Position numbers and translations under genes: made by a program
The notes under the pieces: generated by a model
What the model was told of the DNA's origin: nothing
What the model saw: only the letters and a program-made list of their open reading frames with translations
Database searches by the model: none
Source of the DNA: Psychromonas algicola
Lineage (GTDB): Bacteria > Pseudomonadota > Gammaproteobacteria > Enterobacterales > Psychromonadaceae
Direction of reading: 5' to 3'
Assembly (NCBI RefSeq): GCF_004378355.1
Contig: NZ_SNUB01000007.1
Location: 62,001-126,000 of the forward strand
DNA: 64,000 nucleotides
In this document: positions 17,631 to 26,695 of the stretch, one piece after another
Position numbering within the stretch: position 1 is the first letter of the stretch
How the letters are laid out: each line of letters opens with the position of its first letter

Positions 17631-19130
17631 ATGATGACAGCATTAGTAGGCCATTTAATTAATGGCGAAATGATCACCGACACCAATACACGCACTCAAG
17701 ATGTGTTCAATCCGTCTACTGGTGGTGTTGATAAGCAAGTTGCCTTAGCATCTAAAAAAACAGTAGAAGAGGCGATTGCTTCAGCAAAAGCCGCTTTTCC
17801 AGAATGGCGCAATACACCGCCAAATAAACGTGCAAGAGTCATGTTTCGTTTTAAAGAATTGCTAGAAAAAAATGCAGACACTATCTGCAAATTAATTGGT
17901 CAAGAGCACGGTAAAATTTCACACGATGCAGCAGGTGAATTACAGCGTGGTATTGAAAACGTAGAATATGCCTGTGGTGCACCTGAGTTGTTAAAAGGCG
18001 AGCATAGCAAAAATGTAGGCCCTAATATTGATTCTTGGAGTGAGTTTCAACCTCTTGGTGTAGTCGCTGGTATTACGCCATTTAACTTCCCTGCCATGGT
18101 ACCAATGTGGATGTTCCCATTAGCCATTGTGTGCGGTAATACCTTTATTCTTAAACCGTCGGAGCGTGATCCTTCTTCAACACTGTATATTGCACAGTTA
18201 TTACATGAAGCAGGTTTACCTGATGGAGTGTTAAATGTTGTTAATGGTGATAAAGAAGCGGTGGATGTGTTATTAACGCATCAAGATATAAAAGCAGTGA
18301 GCTTTGTAGGTTCAACGCCTATCGCTGAATATATTTACACCACCGCAAATGCAAATGGTAAACGTTGCCAAGCATTAGGTGGCGCAAAAAATCACGCGAT
18401 TATTATGCCTGATGCTGATATGGATAATGCCATTAATCAATTAGTGGGCGCTGCTTTTGGATCATGTGGTGAACGTTGTATGGCATTGTCAGTGGCGGTT
18501 GCAGTGGGTGATGAAGCGGCTGATACACTTGTCACTAAAATGAGCGAAGCCATGAAAAGCTTGAAAGTGGGAGCTTTTGATAATGCGAGCAATGATTTTG
18601 GCCCTGTGATCAGTGCGGCGCATAAACAAAAAGTACAAGGTTATATAACCAGTGCTGAAAAAGAGGGCGCTAAGATTGTGGTTGATGGTCGCGATATCGC
18701 CGTTGAAGGTCATGAACAAGGGTTCTTTGTTGGCGCGACTTTAATTGATAATGTCACAACAACGATGGAAAGCTATGAAGCTGAAATCTTTGGTCCAGTA
18801 TTACAAGTCATGCGCGTTAAAACCATGGAAGAAGCCATGACTTTAATTAACGATCATGAATACGGTAACGGCACCTGTATCTTTACGCGTGATGGTGAAG
18901 CGGCACGTTACTTTAGCGATAATATTCAAGTAGGCATGGTTGGCATTAACGTACCATTACCTGTGCCAGTTGCTTATCACAGCTTTGGTGGTTGGAAGCG
19001 TTCATTGTTTGGTGATTTACATGCTTACGGTCCAGATGGTGTGCGTTTTTACACTAAACGTAAAACTATTACACAACGTTGGCCTTCAAGCGGCGTACGT
19101 GAAGGTGTGAGTATGTCTTTCCCGAGTTAA
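17631..19130 (+). CDS. mmsA: Methylmalonate/malonate-semialdehyde dehydrogenase (CoA-acylating)
   Basis: Aldehyde dehydrogenase of 499 residues that oxidises malonate semialdehyde to acetyl-CoA (and methylmalonate semialdehyde to propionyl-CoA) with NAD and CoA. Hallmarks are ITPFNFPAMVPMWMFPLAI, the GGAKNHAIIMPDAD segment, the catalytic cysteine in GSCGERCMALS and the C-terminal FYTKRKTITQRWP. AGGA precedes the ATG (two ATGs in tandem). It lies 65 bases after bauA. In thymine breakdown the same pair handles beta-aminoisobutyrate. Confidence 0.93.
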   Translation: MMTALVGHLINGEMITDTNTRTQDVFNPSTGGVDKQVALASKKTVEEAIASAKAAFPEWRNTPPNKRARVMFRFKELLEKNADTICKLIGQEHGKISHDAAGELQRGIENVEYACGAPELLKGEHSKNVGPNIDSWSEFQPLGVVAGITPFNFPAMVPMWMFPLAIVCGNTFILKPSERDPSSTLYIAQLLHEAGLPDGVLNVVNGDKEAVDVLLTHQDIKAVSFVGSTPIAEYIYTTANANGKRCQALGGAKNHAIIMPDADMDNAINQLVGAAFGSCGERCMALSVAVAVGDEAADTLVTKMSEAMKSLKVGAFDNASNDFGPVISAAHKQKVQGYITSAEKEGAKIVVDGRDIAVEGHEQGFFVGATLIDNVTTTMESYEAEIFGPVLQVMRVKTMEEAMTLINDHEYGNGTCIFTRDGEAARYFSDNIQVGMVGINVPLPVPVAYHSFGGWKRSLFGDLHAYGPDGVRFYTKRKTITQRWPSSGVREGVSMSFPS

Positions 19131-19166
19131 TTTTGGGTTAGCGTTTAACTAAGTCATTTACATCTA

Positions 19167-19328
19167 ATACCAATTGTATTAAATAACTGATCTAAATTTC
19201 GCGCAGGAAAAATAGCTTAGTTTGAGGCGTAAGTTGATGTAAATGGTTGTTCCCTTTACGAAACTTACAACGAAAAAATAAGCCATTTTAACAAGTAAAA
19301 TAGATCAGTTACTTACTATGATTGGTAT
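19167..19328. repeat. MITE-like repeat, copy 1 (about 162 bp)
   Basis: Bounded by ATACCAAT and ATTGGTAT, with longer imperfect terminal inverted repeats of about 28 bases (TTAAATAACTGATCTA against TAGATCAGTTACTTA). Near-identical to 50623-50783, and its right half is found degenerate at 57384-57466. No coding capacity, so a non-autonomous element or an intergenic repeat family. Confidence 0.85.
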
Positions 19329-19334
19329 AAATAG

Positions 19335-19373
19335 AACCTTTAGTGAGCTTATTAAGTTTACTAAAGGTTTTTT
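19335..19373 (+). terminator. Terminator upstream of the Mrp operon
   Basis: AACCTTTAGT at 19335-19344 pairs with ACTAAAGGTT at 19360-19369, followed by TTTT. It ends bauA-mmsA transcription. A near copy lies at 25481-25519. Confidence 0.75.
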
Positions 19374-19612
19374 AGTTTTAGCCTTGTAAATCATTAAAAG
19401 TACGCTCACTTCTTTATTGAAAATTTACTAAAGAGAATAACCTCTAAGTTTAATTTCCCCTTCAAAACGAATCGTCACTTAAGCTAAAAATAAAAATAGT
19501 AAACAATCAGTAACTTAACGAGATTAGATATAACAAAACATTGATTTTTATCTAATTAATCACTATCGTTGTTCTGAAATACTAACCACTTAGTTAACGG
19601 AGCTTCGCTTAA
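19374..19612. other. Leader/promoter region of the Mrp operon
   Basis: About 240 AT-rich bases. GGAG near 19600 may serve as a weak ribosome site for the first gene; I see no clear operator. Confidence 0.4.
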
Positions 19613-22408
19613 ATGCATTATTTTTGGGTGCCATTTTTACCCATGTTGGGAATTATCGTTCCTTTACTTACCAATAAACTTAATCGTAGCGCATGTGCGC
19701 TAGCCACAGCAGTGCTTCCAGCCTTAGCACTTTGCTTAATTTTCCTCGATTTGCCAGCAGTATTTGCTGGAGAGTCTTTTAGCAAAAGCATTGAGTGGAT
19801 CCCCCAATTAGGCCTGTCGTTATCATTTCGACTCGATGGATTAACCGCATTATTCAGTTTACTGATCTTGGGTATTGGTTTACTTGTCATTTTATATGCG
19901 CGCTACTATTTATCTGAAAAAGATCATATGGGGCGTTTTTACTGCTATTTAATTATGTTTATGACGGCAATGCTTGGCATTGTTATGTCAAACAATATGC
20001 TACAACTTTGGTTTTACTGGGAATTAACCAGTATAAGTTCATTCTTGCTCATAAGTTTTTGGTCGCACAATAGTGCTGCGCGTAAAGGTGCTCGAATGGC
20101 GCTTACCATCACAGGTGCTGGTGGTTTAGCCTTACTTGCAGGGATCATTCTATTAGGCCAAGTCGTGGGTAGTTATGAGTTAGACGTGGTACTTAATAGT
20201 GGTGAGTTGGTCAAACAGAGCCCTTACTATTTAGCTATTTTAGGATTGTTTTTAATTGGCGCATTTACTAAATCTGCTCAATTCCCATTCCATTTTTGGC
20301 TACCACACGCGATGGCAGCCCCTACACCTGTTAGTGCTTACTTACATTCAGCAACCATGGTAAAAGCCGGTATTTTCTTGTTAGCTCGTTTTTATCCAGT
20401 ATTAGCGGGTACTGATGTGTGGTTTGTAGTTGTCTCGTTAACTGGTTTATTCACTTTATTATTAGGCGCTTACAGTGCTCTATTCAAACATGATTTAAAA
20501 GGGTTGTTAGCTTATTCAACCATTAGTCACCTTGGTTTAATTGTATTGCTATTGGGTTTAAATACTGAATTGGCTGCGATTGCAGCGATCTTTCACGTTA
20601 TGAATCATGCCGTTTTTAAAGCGTCATTATTTATGGCTGCAGGTATTATTGACCACGAATCAGGCTCTCGAGACATGCGTAAAATTAATGGGTTATGGAA
20701 ATACATGCCTATTACCGCAACGTTAGCGATGGCTGCATCTGCATCTATGGCGGGTGTGCCACTGTTGAATGGTTTCTTATCTAAAGAAATGTTTTTTGCT
20801 GAAACTTTAAACCAGAGTATTTTAGGTGCGATGTCTTGGTTGATTCCTGTGTTATCGACAATGGCTGGCGCATTTTCTGTTGCTTATTCTCTGCGCTTTA
20901 TTCACGATGTATTCTTCAATGGCGAACCAAAGGGACTACCTAAAACACCTCACGAGCCACCTCGTTATATGCGTGTGCCCGTAGAAATTTTAGTCGCAAT
21001 CTGTTTATTGGTTGGTATTTTTCCTCAAGCGACTGTTGGGCCGTTGCTGCAAAGCGCATCACTGGCAGTGCTTAATCATTCACTACCAGAATACAGTCTC
21101 TCCCTTTGGCATGGATTTAACCTACCACTACTAATGAGTGCATTAGCAACTATGGGCGGTGTAGCCATTTATTTGAATCGTAAACATCTATTCAAATTTT
21201 CAGGGTTGTTCCCAGATATCGATGCAAAAATTGTATTTGAAAGATGTATTCAAGCCAGTGTTAACTGGGCGAAAAATATAACGATGAAACTGGAGACAGG
21301 CTCTTTACAACGTTATGCTTTTTGTCTCTGCTTTTTCGCATTATTGCTGATTGCTCCTCCTTTATTTGACCTGGATATGACCAAGGGAAGTTTACCTGGC
21401 ACTCCAATCAATGGTGCCGTGCTGATTTCTGCTATTTTGATCATTGCAGGTTCACTAGCAACCATCATTTGGAGTCATTACCGTCTTATTGCTTTGTTAA
21501 TGTTATCTTTAGTAGGGTTAGTTGTATCAATCACCTTTGCTTACTTCTCTGCTCCAGATCTCGCCTTGACTCAACTCTCGGTAGAAATTGTAACTGTGAT
21601 TTTATTATTATTAGCACTTTACTTTTTCCCTCAACAAACGCCAATCAGTAGAAGTCGTCCTAGTCATTTTGTACGTGACTTAGCCGTGGCGGCATTTATA
21701 GGCTGTATTATTGGTAGCATTTGTTTTGCGTTAATGACGCATCCTTTAGACAGTATTTCTGAATTCTTCATAGCCAATGCAAAAACAGGCGGTGGAGGTA
21801 CTAATGTTGTTAACGTTATTTTGGTTGATTTCCGTGGTTTTGATACCTTTGGTGAAATTACTGTACTTGGTATTGCTGCATTAGGTATTCACAAATTAAT
21901 TGCTCGCATGCGTTTATCAATGCGTATTAAAGATTACGATGGACGCCCATGGGCTAAAGACAAATACCCAATATTATTATCGGTTGTTTCGCAAAGCCTA
22001 TTGCCATTGTTCTTGCTAATTTCTGCTTATATCTTTATGCGTGGTCACAACTTACCTGGCGGTGGCTTTATTGCGGGGTTAATTACGTCTATCGCATTAA
22101 TTCAACAATATCTTGCGCACGGCGTTGATTGGATGGCTAAGAGGGTCAGTGTTAGTTACCACTATATGATTGCGCTTGGATTATTAACCGCCGGATTAAC
22201 TGGTTTAGGAAGTTGGATTTTTGATCGACCATTTTTAACATCTTGGTTTGAATATGTGTCGTTACCTTGGATAGGCAAATTTGAACTTGCTAGTGCATTG
22301 GTATTTGATATTGGTGTTTACTTCACCGTAATTGGTGCGACATTGCTGATATTAGCAAGCTTAGGTAAGTTAACGACCAAAGAACGACTTACAGTAGGAG
22401 AAAGATAA
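19613..22408 (+). CDS. mrpA: Mrp Na+/H+ antiporter subunit A fused to subunit B
   Basis: A 931-residue membrane protein. The first about 500 residues are an NADH-dehydrogenase-like proton-translocating domain (LWFYWELTSISSFLLISFWS, FPFHFWLPHAMAAPTPVSAY, LLAYSTISHLGLI). Next come the MrpA C-terminal and MnhB_N helices (ALTQLSVEIVTVILLLLALY, GGGTNVVNVILVDFRGFDTF). The last about 150 residues are an MnhB domain (AYIFMRGHNLPGGGFIAG). The A-B fusion explains the absence of a separate mrpB gene. The complex exchanges cytoplasmic Na+ for protons for pH and salt homeostasis. The stop overlaps the mrpC start by one base. Confidence 0.93.
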   Translation: MHYFWVPFLPMLGIIVPLLTNKLNRSACALATAVLPALALCLIFLDLPAVFAGESFSKSIEWIPQLGLSLSFRLDGLTALFSLLILGIGLLVILYARYYLSEKDHMGRFYCYLIMFMTAMLGIVMSNNMLQLWFYWELTSISSFLLISFWSHNSAARKGARMALTITGAGGLALLAGIILLGQVVGSYELDVVLNSGELVKQSPYYLAILGLFLIGAFTKSAQFPFHFWLPHAMAAPTPVSAYLHSATMVKAGIFLLARFYPVLAGTDVWFVVVSLTGLFTLLLGAYSALFKHDLKGLLAYSTISHLGLIVLLLGLNTELAAIAAIFHVMNHAVFKASLFMAAGIIDHESGSRDMRKINGLWKYMPITATLAMAASASMAGVPLLNGFLSKEMFFAETLNQSILGAMSWLIPVLSTMAGAFSVAYSLRFIHDVFFNGEPKGLPKTPHEPPRYMRVPVEILVAICLLVGIFPQATVGPLLQSASLAVLNHSLPEYSLSLWHGFNLPLLMSALATMGGVAIYLNRKHLFKFSGLFPDIDAKIVFERCIQASVNWAKNITMKLETGSLQRYAFCLCFFALLLIAPPLFDLDMTKGSLPGTPINGAVLISAILIIAGSLATIIWSHYRLIALLMLSLVGLVVSITFAYFSAPDLALTQLSVEIVTVILLLLALYFFPQQTPISRSRPSHFVRDLAVAAFIGCIIGSICFALMTHPLDSISEFFIANAKTGGGGTNVVNVILVDFRGFDTFGEITVLGIAALGIHKLIARMRLSMRIKDYDGRPWAKDKYPILLSVVSQSLLPLFLLISAYIFMRGHNLPGGGFIAGLITSIALIQQYLAHGVDWMAKRVSVSYHYMIALGLLTAGLTGLGSWIFDRPFLTSWFEYVSLPWIGKFELASALVFDIGVYFTVIGATLLILASLGKLTTKERLTVGER

Positions 22409-22758
22409 TGGAATTAGTCTACGCAATTTGTGTCGGCTTCATGAGCGCCTGCGGCATATTTTTAATGCTACGAGGTCATACATTTACTTTAGTGATTGGC
22501 CTTACATTATTGTCTTACGCTGTTAATTTATTTTTATTTGCCAGTGGTGGATTAACCATAGGTGCACCAGCAGTACTTAGCAGTAGTGAAAATTACGCCG
22601 ATCCACTACCGCAGGCTTTAGTATTAACAGCCATTGTAATTGGTTTTGCAATGACTGCTTTTGCTGTGATTCTAGCAATGCGAGGACGTGCCGATTTAGG
22701 TAGTGACCACGTAGATGGCATTGAAGCTTTTGATCCTTTATCTGAGGAAAAATCCTAA
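22408..22758 (+). CDS. mrpC: Mrp antiporter subunit C (NuoK-like)
   Basis: A 116-residue protein with three helices and NuoK-like character (GIFLMLRGHTFTLVIGLTLL, ADPLPQALVLTAIVIGFAMT). It overlaps both neighbours by one base (TAATG), consistent with tight stoichiometry in the complex. Confidence 0.92.
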   Translation: MELVYAICVGFMSACGIFLMLRGHTFTLVIGLTLLSYAVNLFLFASGGLTIGAPAVLSSSENYADPLPQALVLTAIVIGFAMTAFAVILAMRGRADLGSDHVDGIEAFDPLSEEKS

Positions 22759-24269
22759 TGAGTTTGTTTGACCATTTAGTTATCTTTCCAGTGTTAATAC
22801 CTTTTTTTGTCGCTGTGGCTCTGCTTTTTCCAAGCTTAAATAACTGCATAAAAAGACAACGAGTGTTGAGTATTACAGCTAATATTATTTTAGTGATTGT
22901 TGCTTTCTCTTTGTTATTCAAAGTGGAAGCGCAAGGTATTCAAGTGTATGCACTTGGTGATTGGTCCGCACCTTTTGGTATTGTATTAGTCGCTGATCTT
23001 TTCTCTGTATTAATGGTTTGTTTAAGTGCTGTTTTAGGCTTAGCAGCTATTTTATATGCTAGCGCTGGAGAAGATAAAGCAGGCGTTTTTTATCATTCCC
23101 TTATTCTGTTTCAACTGATGGGGATTAATGGTGCGTTTTTAACTGGTGATGCATTTAACCTATTTGTATTTTTCGAAGTATTGTTGATTGCTTCCTACTC
23201 TCTTATGATCCACGGAGGAGGCAAGCAACGAACACAGGCTAATATCCATTACGTATTTCTTAATCTAATTGGTTCATCACTGTTTTTGTTTGCTTTAGGC
23301 ACTTTATACGGCACTTTAGGAACACTTAATTTTGCTGATATGGCGGATAGGATTCCATTACTATCCAACGATGAATTATTGATCGCCAAGTCAGGCGCTC
23401 TATTGCTATTGGCTGTTTTTGGTTTGAAAGCGGCGATGCTTCCCTTACATTTTTGGCTACCTAAAGCTTATTCGACCACAAGTACTTCCGTCGCCGCTTT
23501 ATTCGCCATTATGACCAAGGTCGGTATTTATAGTATTTGGCGAGTACACGGCGTGATGTTTGGTGACCAAGCCGGTGAGTTAGCGAATATTGCCTTGCCA
23601 TGGTTATGGCCGATTGCTTTATTAACTATTGCTATAGGTGCTATTGCAGTACTAGCGAGTACAAGTTTACGTGTGCTTTGTAGTAACTTGGTGATTGTAT
23701 CTGTGGGTACGCTATTGGTGACCATTAGTTTGAATACGGTACAAGCCGCTTCAGCAGGGATTTATTACTTGCTACATAGTACCGTTGCTTGTGCTGCCAT
23801 GTTCATGCTGGCTGGGTTAATTCAACAACAACGAGGTCAAGCGGAAGACCGTTTTGTGGCCGCGAGATCAATGCCACAAGCAGGCATTTTAGGCTTTATC
23901 TTTGTGTTATTGGCCATCGCGTTAATTGGCATGCCACCATTATCTGGCTTTGTAGGTAAAGCATTGATTTTGCAATCAGTAACTAATGCAACCGAAGCAA
24001 TGTGGGTTTTCCCTCTGATACTAGGAGCTGGATTGATTGCATTGATCGCCTTATCTCGCGCGGGTACTTCATTATTCTGGCGAACCAATGGTGAAAACAC
24101 CAGTGCGCCCAAAGGCCATCTCTTTCAGTATGTAGCCATTGGCTTATTGGTTGCGATACTTCCTCTAATGGTTATTTTTGGAGGCACAGTAAGCGATTAT
24201 ACGCAATTAGCTGCAGAGCAACTCAAAGCAGGTTTAAGCTTACAACAACTTATTGAGGTCGCTAAATAA
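22758..24269 (+). CDS. mrpD: Mrp antiporter subunit D
   Basis: A 503-residue homologue of NuoM/N and MrpA with 14 or so helices. Diagnostic segments are DAFNLFVFFEVLLIASYSLM, MLPLHFWLPKAYSTTSTSVA, HSTVACAAMFMLAGLI and GMPPLSGFVGKALI. It forms the second proton-channel-like unit of the antiporter. One-base overlaps with mrpC and mrpE. Confidence 0.93.
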   Translation: MSLFDHLVIFPVLIPFFVAVALLFPSLNNCIKRQRVLSITANIILVIVAFSLLFKVEAQGIQVYALGDWSAPFGIVLVADLFSVLMVCLSAVLGLAAILYASAGEDKAGVFYHSLILFQLMGINGAFLTGDAFNLFVFFEVLLIASYSLMIHGGGKQRTQANIHYVFLNLIGSSLFLFALGTLYGTLGTLNFADMADRIPLLSNDELLIAKSGALLLLAVFGLKAAMLPLHFWLPKAYSTTSTSVAALFAIMTKVGIYSIWRVHGVMFGDQAGELANIALPWLWPIALLTIAIGAIAVLASTSLRVLCSNLVIVSVGTLLVTISLNTVQAASAGIYYLLHSTVACAAMFMLAGLIQQQRGQAEDRFVAARSMPQAGILGFIFVLLAIALIGMPPLSGFVGKALILQSVTNATEAMWVFPLILGAGLIALIALSRAGTSLFWRTNGENTSAPKGHLFQYVAIGLLVAILPLMVIFGGTVSDYTQLAAEQLKAGLSLQQLIEVAK

Positions 24270-24769
24270 TGGATAAAATACGAAAATTTGTTTGGTTTCC
24301 GACTCCTTATCACAGCATATTATTATGGTTGGTATGGCAAATTTTACATGATTTTAGTCGTGGCCATATGGTGCTAGGTGCCGTGTTTGCGATTATTATC
24401 CCTTGGATTGTCGCTCCTCTTAGTGAAAAAGAAGCGGTTGCAAAAAATCCTATCAAGGCATTAATGTATACATTTCGTTTGTTAATTGATATCGCGGTGT
24501 CTAATTACGACGTTGCGAAGCGTGTATTGCAAAGTAATCACACTTTAAAACCTGCTTTTATTGCGGTGCCCTTAGATATTAAAGAGCCTGTGCCACTCAC
24601 TATTTTTACAAGTAGTGTTTCATTAACACCTGGTACAGTGAGTGTTGAATTGTCAGATGACAGAAAATGGCTATATGTGCATGTGTTGCACCTTGAAGAC
24701 GAGCAACAATTAATTAGCCTTATTAAAGCGCGTTATGAAGTGCCTCTAAAGGAGATTTTCGGATGTTAA
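24269..24769 (+). CDS. mrpE: Mrp antiporter subunit E
   Basis: A 166-residue MnhE protein: two N-terminal helices (LWQ-type segment then GAVFAIIIPWIVAPLS), a third helix (MYTFRLLIDIAVSNYDVAKR) and the soluble domain with SVSLTPGTVSVELSDDRKWL and YVHVLHL. Its end overlaps the mrpF start by seven bases. Confidence 0.92.
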   Translation: MDKIRKFVWFPTPYHSILLWLVWQILHDFSRGHMVLGAVFAIIIPWIVAPLSEKEAVAKNPIKALMYTFRLLIDIAVSNYDVAKRVLQSNHTLKPAFIAVPLDIKEPVPLTIFTSSVSLTPGTVSVELSDDRKWLYVHVLHLEDEQQLISLIKARYEVPLKEIFGC

Positions 24770-25032
24770 GTTACGCGATACTGATTGCTTGTGCGTTCAT
24801 TTGTTGTGCTTTAGCATTGAATGCTTGGCGTTTAATCATTGGACCTACAACACCAGATAGGATTATTGCCGTTGATACTATGTACATTAATAGCATTGCG
24901 CTGATCATATTATTAGGGCTTCACCAAGGCTCTGCAATTTACTATGAAAGTGCATTATTGATTGCTCTGCTTGGTTTTGTAAGTACTTCAGCTTTTTGTA
25001 AGTACTTATTACGTGGCGATATTATCGAATAA
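24763..25032 (+). CDS. mrpF: Mrp antiporter subunit F
   Basis: An 89-residue, three-helix protein with the MnhF motif IIGPTTPDRIIAVDTMYINS. A GGAG-like ribosome site lies inside the end of mrpE. Confidence 0.92.
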   Translation: MLSYAILIACAFICCALALNAWRLIIGPTTPDRIIAVDTMYINSIALIILLGLHQGSAIYYESALLIALLGFVSTSAFCKYLLRGDIIE

Positions 25033-25041
25033 GGAAAGCTG

Positions 25042-25407
25042 ATGACTGTATTTTTAGAAGTAATAGTGAGTGTTTTATTGGTATTTGGCAGTATTGTTAT
25101 GTTAATTGGCTCGATCGGTTTAGCTAAATTACCTGATTACTTTACCCGTTTGCACGCACCAACTAAAGCCAGTACTCTTGGCGTTGCATGTATTTTGACA
25201 GCGTCGATGATATTTTTCAGTATTCAACAGGGGCATGTGAGCTTAAAAGAGGTATTAATAAGTATGTTTTTATTGATCACTGCACCGGTCGCTGCGCATA
25301 TGTTAGCTAAAGCAGGTTTACACTATAAAGTGAAAATGACCGATAGCACCCAAAATCAACACTTGGCTAAAAAAGCTTACTTACATGAAAACCCTGATGA
25401 TAAGTAA
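25042..25407 (+). CDS. mrpG: Mrp antiporter subunit G
   Basis: A 121-residue, three-helix MnhG protein with the LIGSIGLAKLPDYFTRLHAP motif followed by TKASTLGVA. Last gene of the operon; GGAAAG precedes its ATG and a hairpin terminator follows about 75 bases after the stop. Confidence 0.92.
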   Translation: MTVFLEVIVSVLLVFGSIVMLIGSIGLAKLPDYFTRLHAPTKASTLGVACILTASMIFFSIQQGHVSLKEVLISMFLLITAPVAAHMLAKAGLHYKVKMTDSTQNQHLAKKAYLHENPDDK

Positions 25408-25480
25408 CTCGGCTTTGCTTTATAAAAAAGGCTGTACAAGCCTATATTGATTAAAAGCATTTCAATTGCCTAGATTTTAA

Positions 25481-25519
25481 AACCTTTAGTGAACTTATTC
25501 TGTTGACTAAAGGTTTTTT
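25481..25519. terminator. Terminator after the Mrp operon, near copy of the upstream one
   Basis: AACCTTTAGT at 25481-25490 pairs with ACTAAAGGTT at 25506-25515, then TTTT. Stem, tail and much of the loop match the terminator at 19335-19373. Confidence 0.75.
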
Positions 25520-25564
25520 CGTTTTACCCCTTTACATCGATAAGAGGTAAACCACCTGTGAATG

Positions 25565-25822
25565 TTATTCACCTTGCTCATTGTTAAGTGATAACTCGAT
25601 TTGTTCAACGTAATTTTTGGTTGATAACAATGGAAGTGGGCGCCCCAAACCGAAAAAAGCATTAACGTGTTTGACAGCAGGTAGCTTGCCACTTTCTTTA
25701 AAGACTGCTGTGGTTGTCGCTTTGAGTTCCGCTAAATCGAGCCCATGCTCTGCAGCAAATCGTTCTACTGGCTTATAAGTTGTTTTTCCTGGCAGAATAT
25801 TAGCGAAGTCGTTAAATCCCAT
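25565..25822 (-). CDS. Small conserved-looking protein of unknown function
   Basis: An 85-residue soluble protein starting MGFNDFANILPGKTTYKPVE. The ATG at 25822 is chosen because AAGGA lies about 8 bases upstream; 13 extra upstream codons are open but have no such signal. It has no signal peptide or membrane segment. I do not recognise the family. It converges on the Mrp operon. Confidence 0.65.
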   Translation of the reverse strand: MGFNDFANILPGKTTYKPVERFAAEHGLDLAELKATTTAVFKESGKLPAVKHVNAFFGLGRPLPLLSTKNYVEQIELSLNNEQGE

Positions 25823-25861
25823 TTTTATATCCTTAAATATCAGTGTGGCCATAGCATTCAC

Positions 25862-26183
25862 ATCACGTATTCATTATTGGTGAACACCTAAAATATTGAG
25901 GGGAAATATTAGCAGATTTTTAATGGTTCTTTTAGCATAAGGTTAAGATTTCATTTTATCTTCATGGAACATATAAATGGATATTTCATAAAAGCTTCTA
26001 GCTATTCTATTTAACTGTTCATATGCAGTGTGGTTGTGATGCCGCCTTTCTACAAACACTTTGAGAAATCGAGATATATAAGTATTTGATAAAGATGCTT
26101 GGAACAGGTATTGTTTATTTTTATTATAAATAATTGATGGGCGTTTTTTTTGTGGAAACAAGTAATTTTCCGTCAAATAAGCT
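25862..26183. other. Intergenic DNA left of the cassette pair
   Basis: No clear gene on the + strand; a minus-strand reading frame crosses it but continues antisense through the next gene. I could not find a matching R''-L'' partner for a complete attC ending at 26190, so the left boundary could be an attI-like or secondary integration site. Confidence 0.4.
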
Positions 26184-26190
26184 GTTAGGC
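26184..26190 (+). other. Cassette 5' junction (GTTAGGC)
   Basis: GTTAGGC fits the GTTRRRY recombination core. It is the exact reverse complement of the GCCTAAC box at the end of the same cassette (26580-26586), as expected for an integrated integron cassette. Confidence 0.65.
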
Positions 26191-26204
26191 ATTCAGGGGG
26201 AAGC

Positions 26205-26585
26205 ATGATTAAATTTAAAATAGTAAGCATAATTACAGCCGTTATCGCACTCACTTTGTGTGTGATTTTTATACTTATTCCCGAAGTATTATTTATGTTG
26301 TTTAATATTGATGAAAATAGTTCCGCTTTCTTCATTGGTAGAAGGGCTGCAATGTTATTTCTCGGAATATCGGTATTTAGCTGGTTCGGCCGAAATGCTG
26401 AGCATTCAGAGTCTAGGCAGGCTATATGTTTAAGTCTTTCAGTTTCTATGTTTGCATTGGCTTTTCTTGGTAGTGCAGAATACCTACGTGGTTTTGCTGG
26501 TATAGGTATTTCACTGGCTGTTATTACGGAAGCTACTCTTGCTTTGCTATATTTTAAAATATGGTTCAACTACAAAAATGCCTAA
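26205..26585 (+). CDS. Cassette gene 1: four-helix membrane protein
   Basis: A 126-residue protein with four hydrophobic helices (about residues 5-28, 42-60, 72-90 and 98-118) and a short basic tail. AGGGGG precedes the ATG at 26205, which lies 15 bases inside the cassette. The stop codon is part of the attC R'' box, a common feature of cassette genes. Family unknown. Confidence 0.72.
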   Translation: MIKFKIVSIITAVIALTLCVIFILIPEVLFMLFNIDENSSAFFIGRRAAMLFLGISVFSWFGRNAEHSESRQAICLSLSVSMFALAFLGSAEYLRGFAGIGISLAVITEATLALLYFKIWFNYKNA

Positions 26586-26686
26586 CAAGAGCCTAAAATC
26601 CGACAGCTTTTACTGTCGCATTTTTTGCAATAAACAAAAGGCGCAAAATCTGCACCAGCAATCTGCTGTTTAGGCTGGCGTTAAAT
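26580..26686 (+). other. Integron attC recombination site
   Basis: The site is 107 bases long. R'' is GCCTAAC (26580-26586) and R' is GTTAAAT (26680-26686). L'' AGCCTAAA (26590-26597) is the exact complement of L' TTTAGGCT (26669-26676). The variable middle contains a further CGACAG/CTGTCG stem. Size, box order and box consensus (RYYYAAC, GTTRRRY) all fit attC. Confidence 0.75.
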
Positions 26687-26695
26687 GGAATCAGT

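Noticed and set aside
25943-26569. 208-codon minus-strand frame across the cassette region
   Set aside because: It is antisense to most of cassette gene 1, which has a good ribosome site, a membrane-protein composition and cassette boundaries. The frame shows no recognisable domain.
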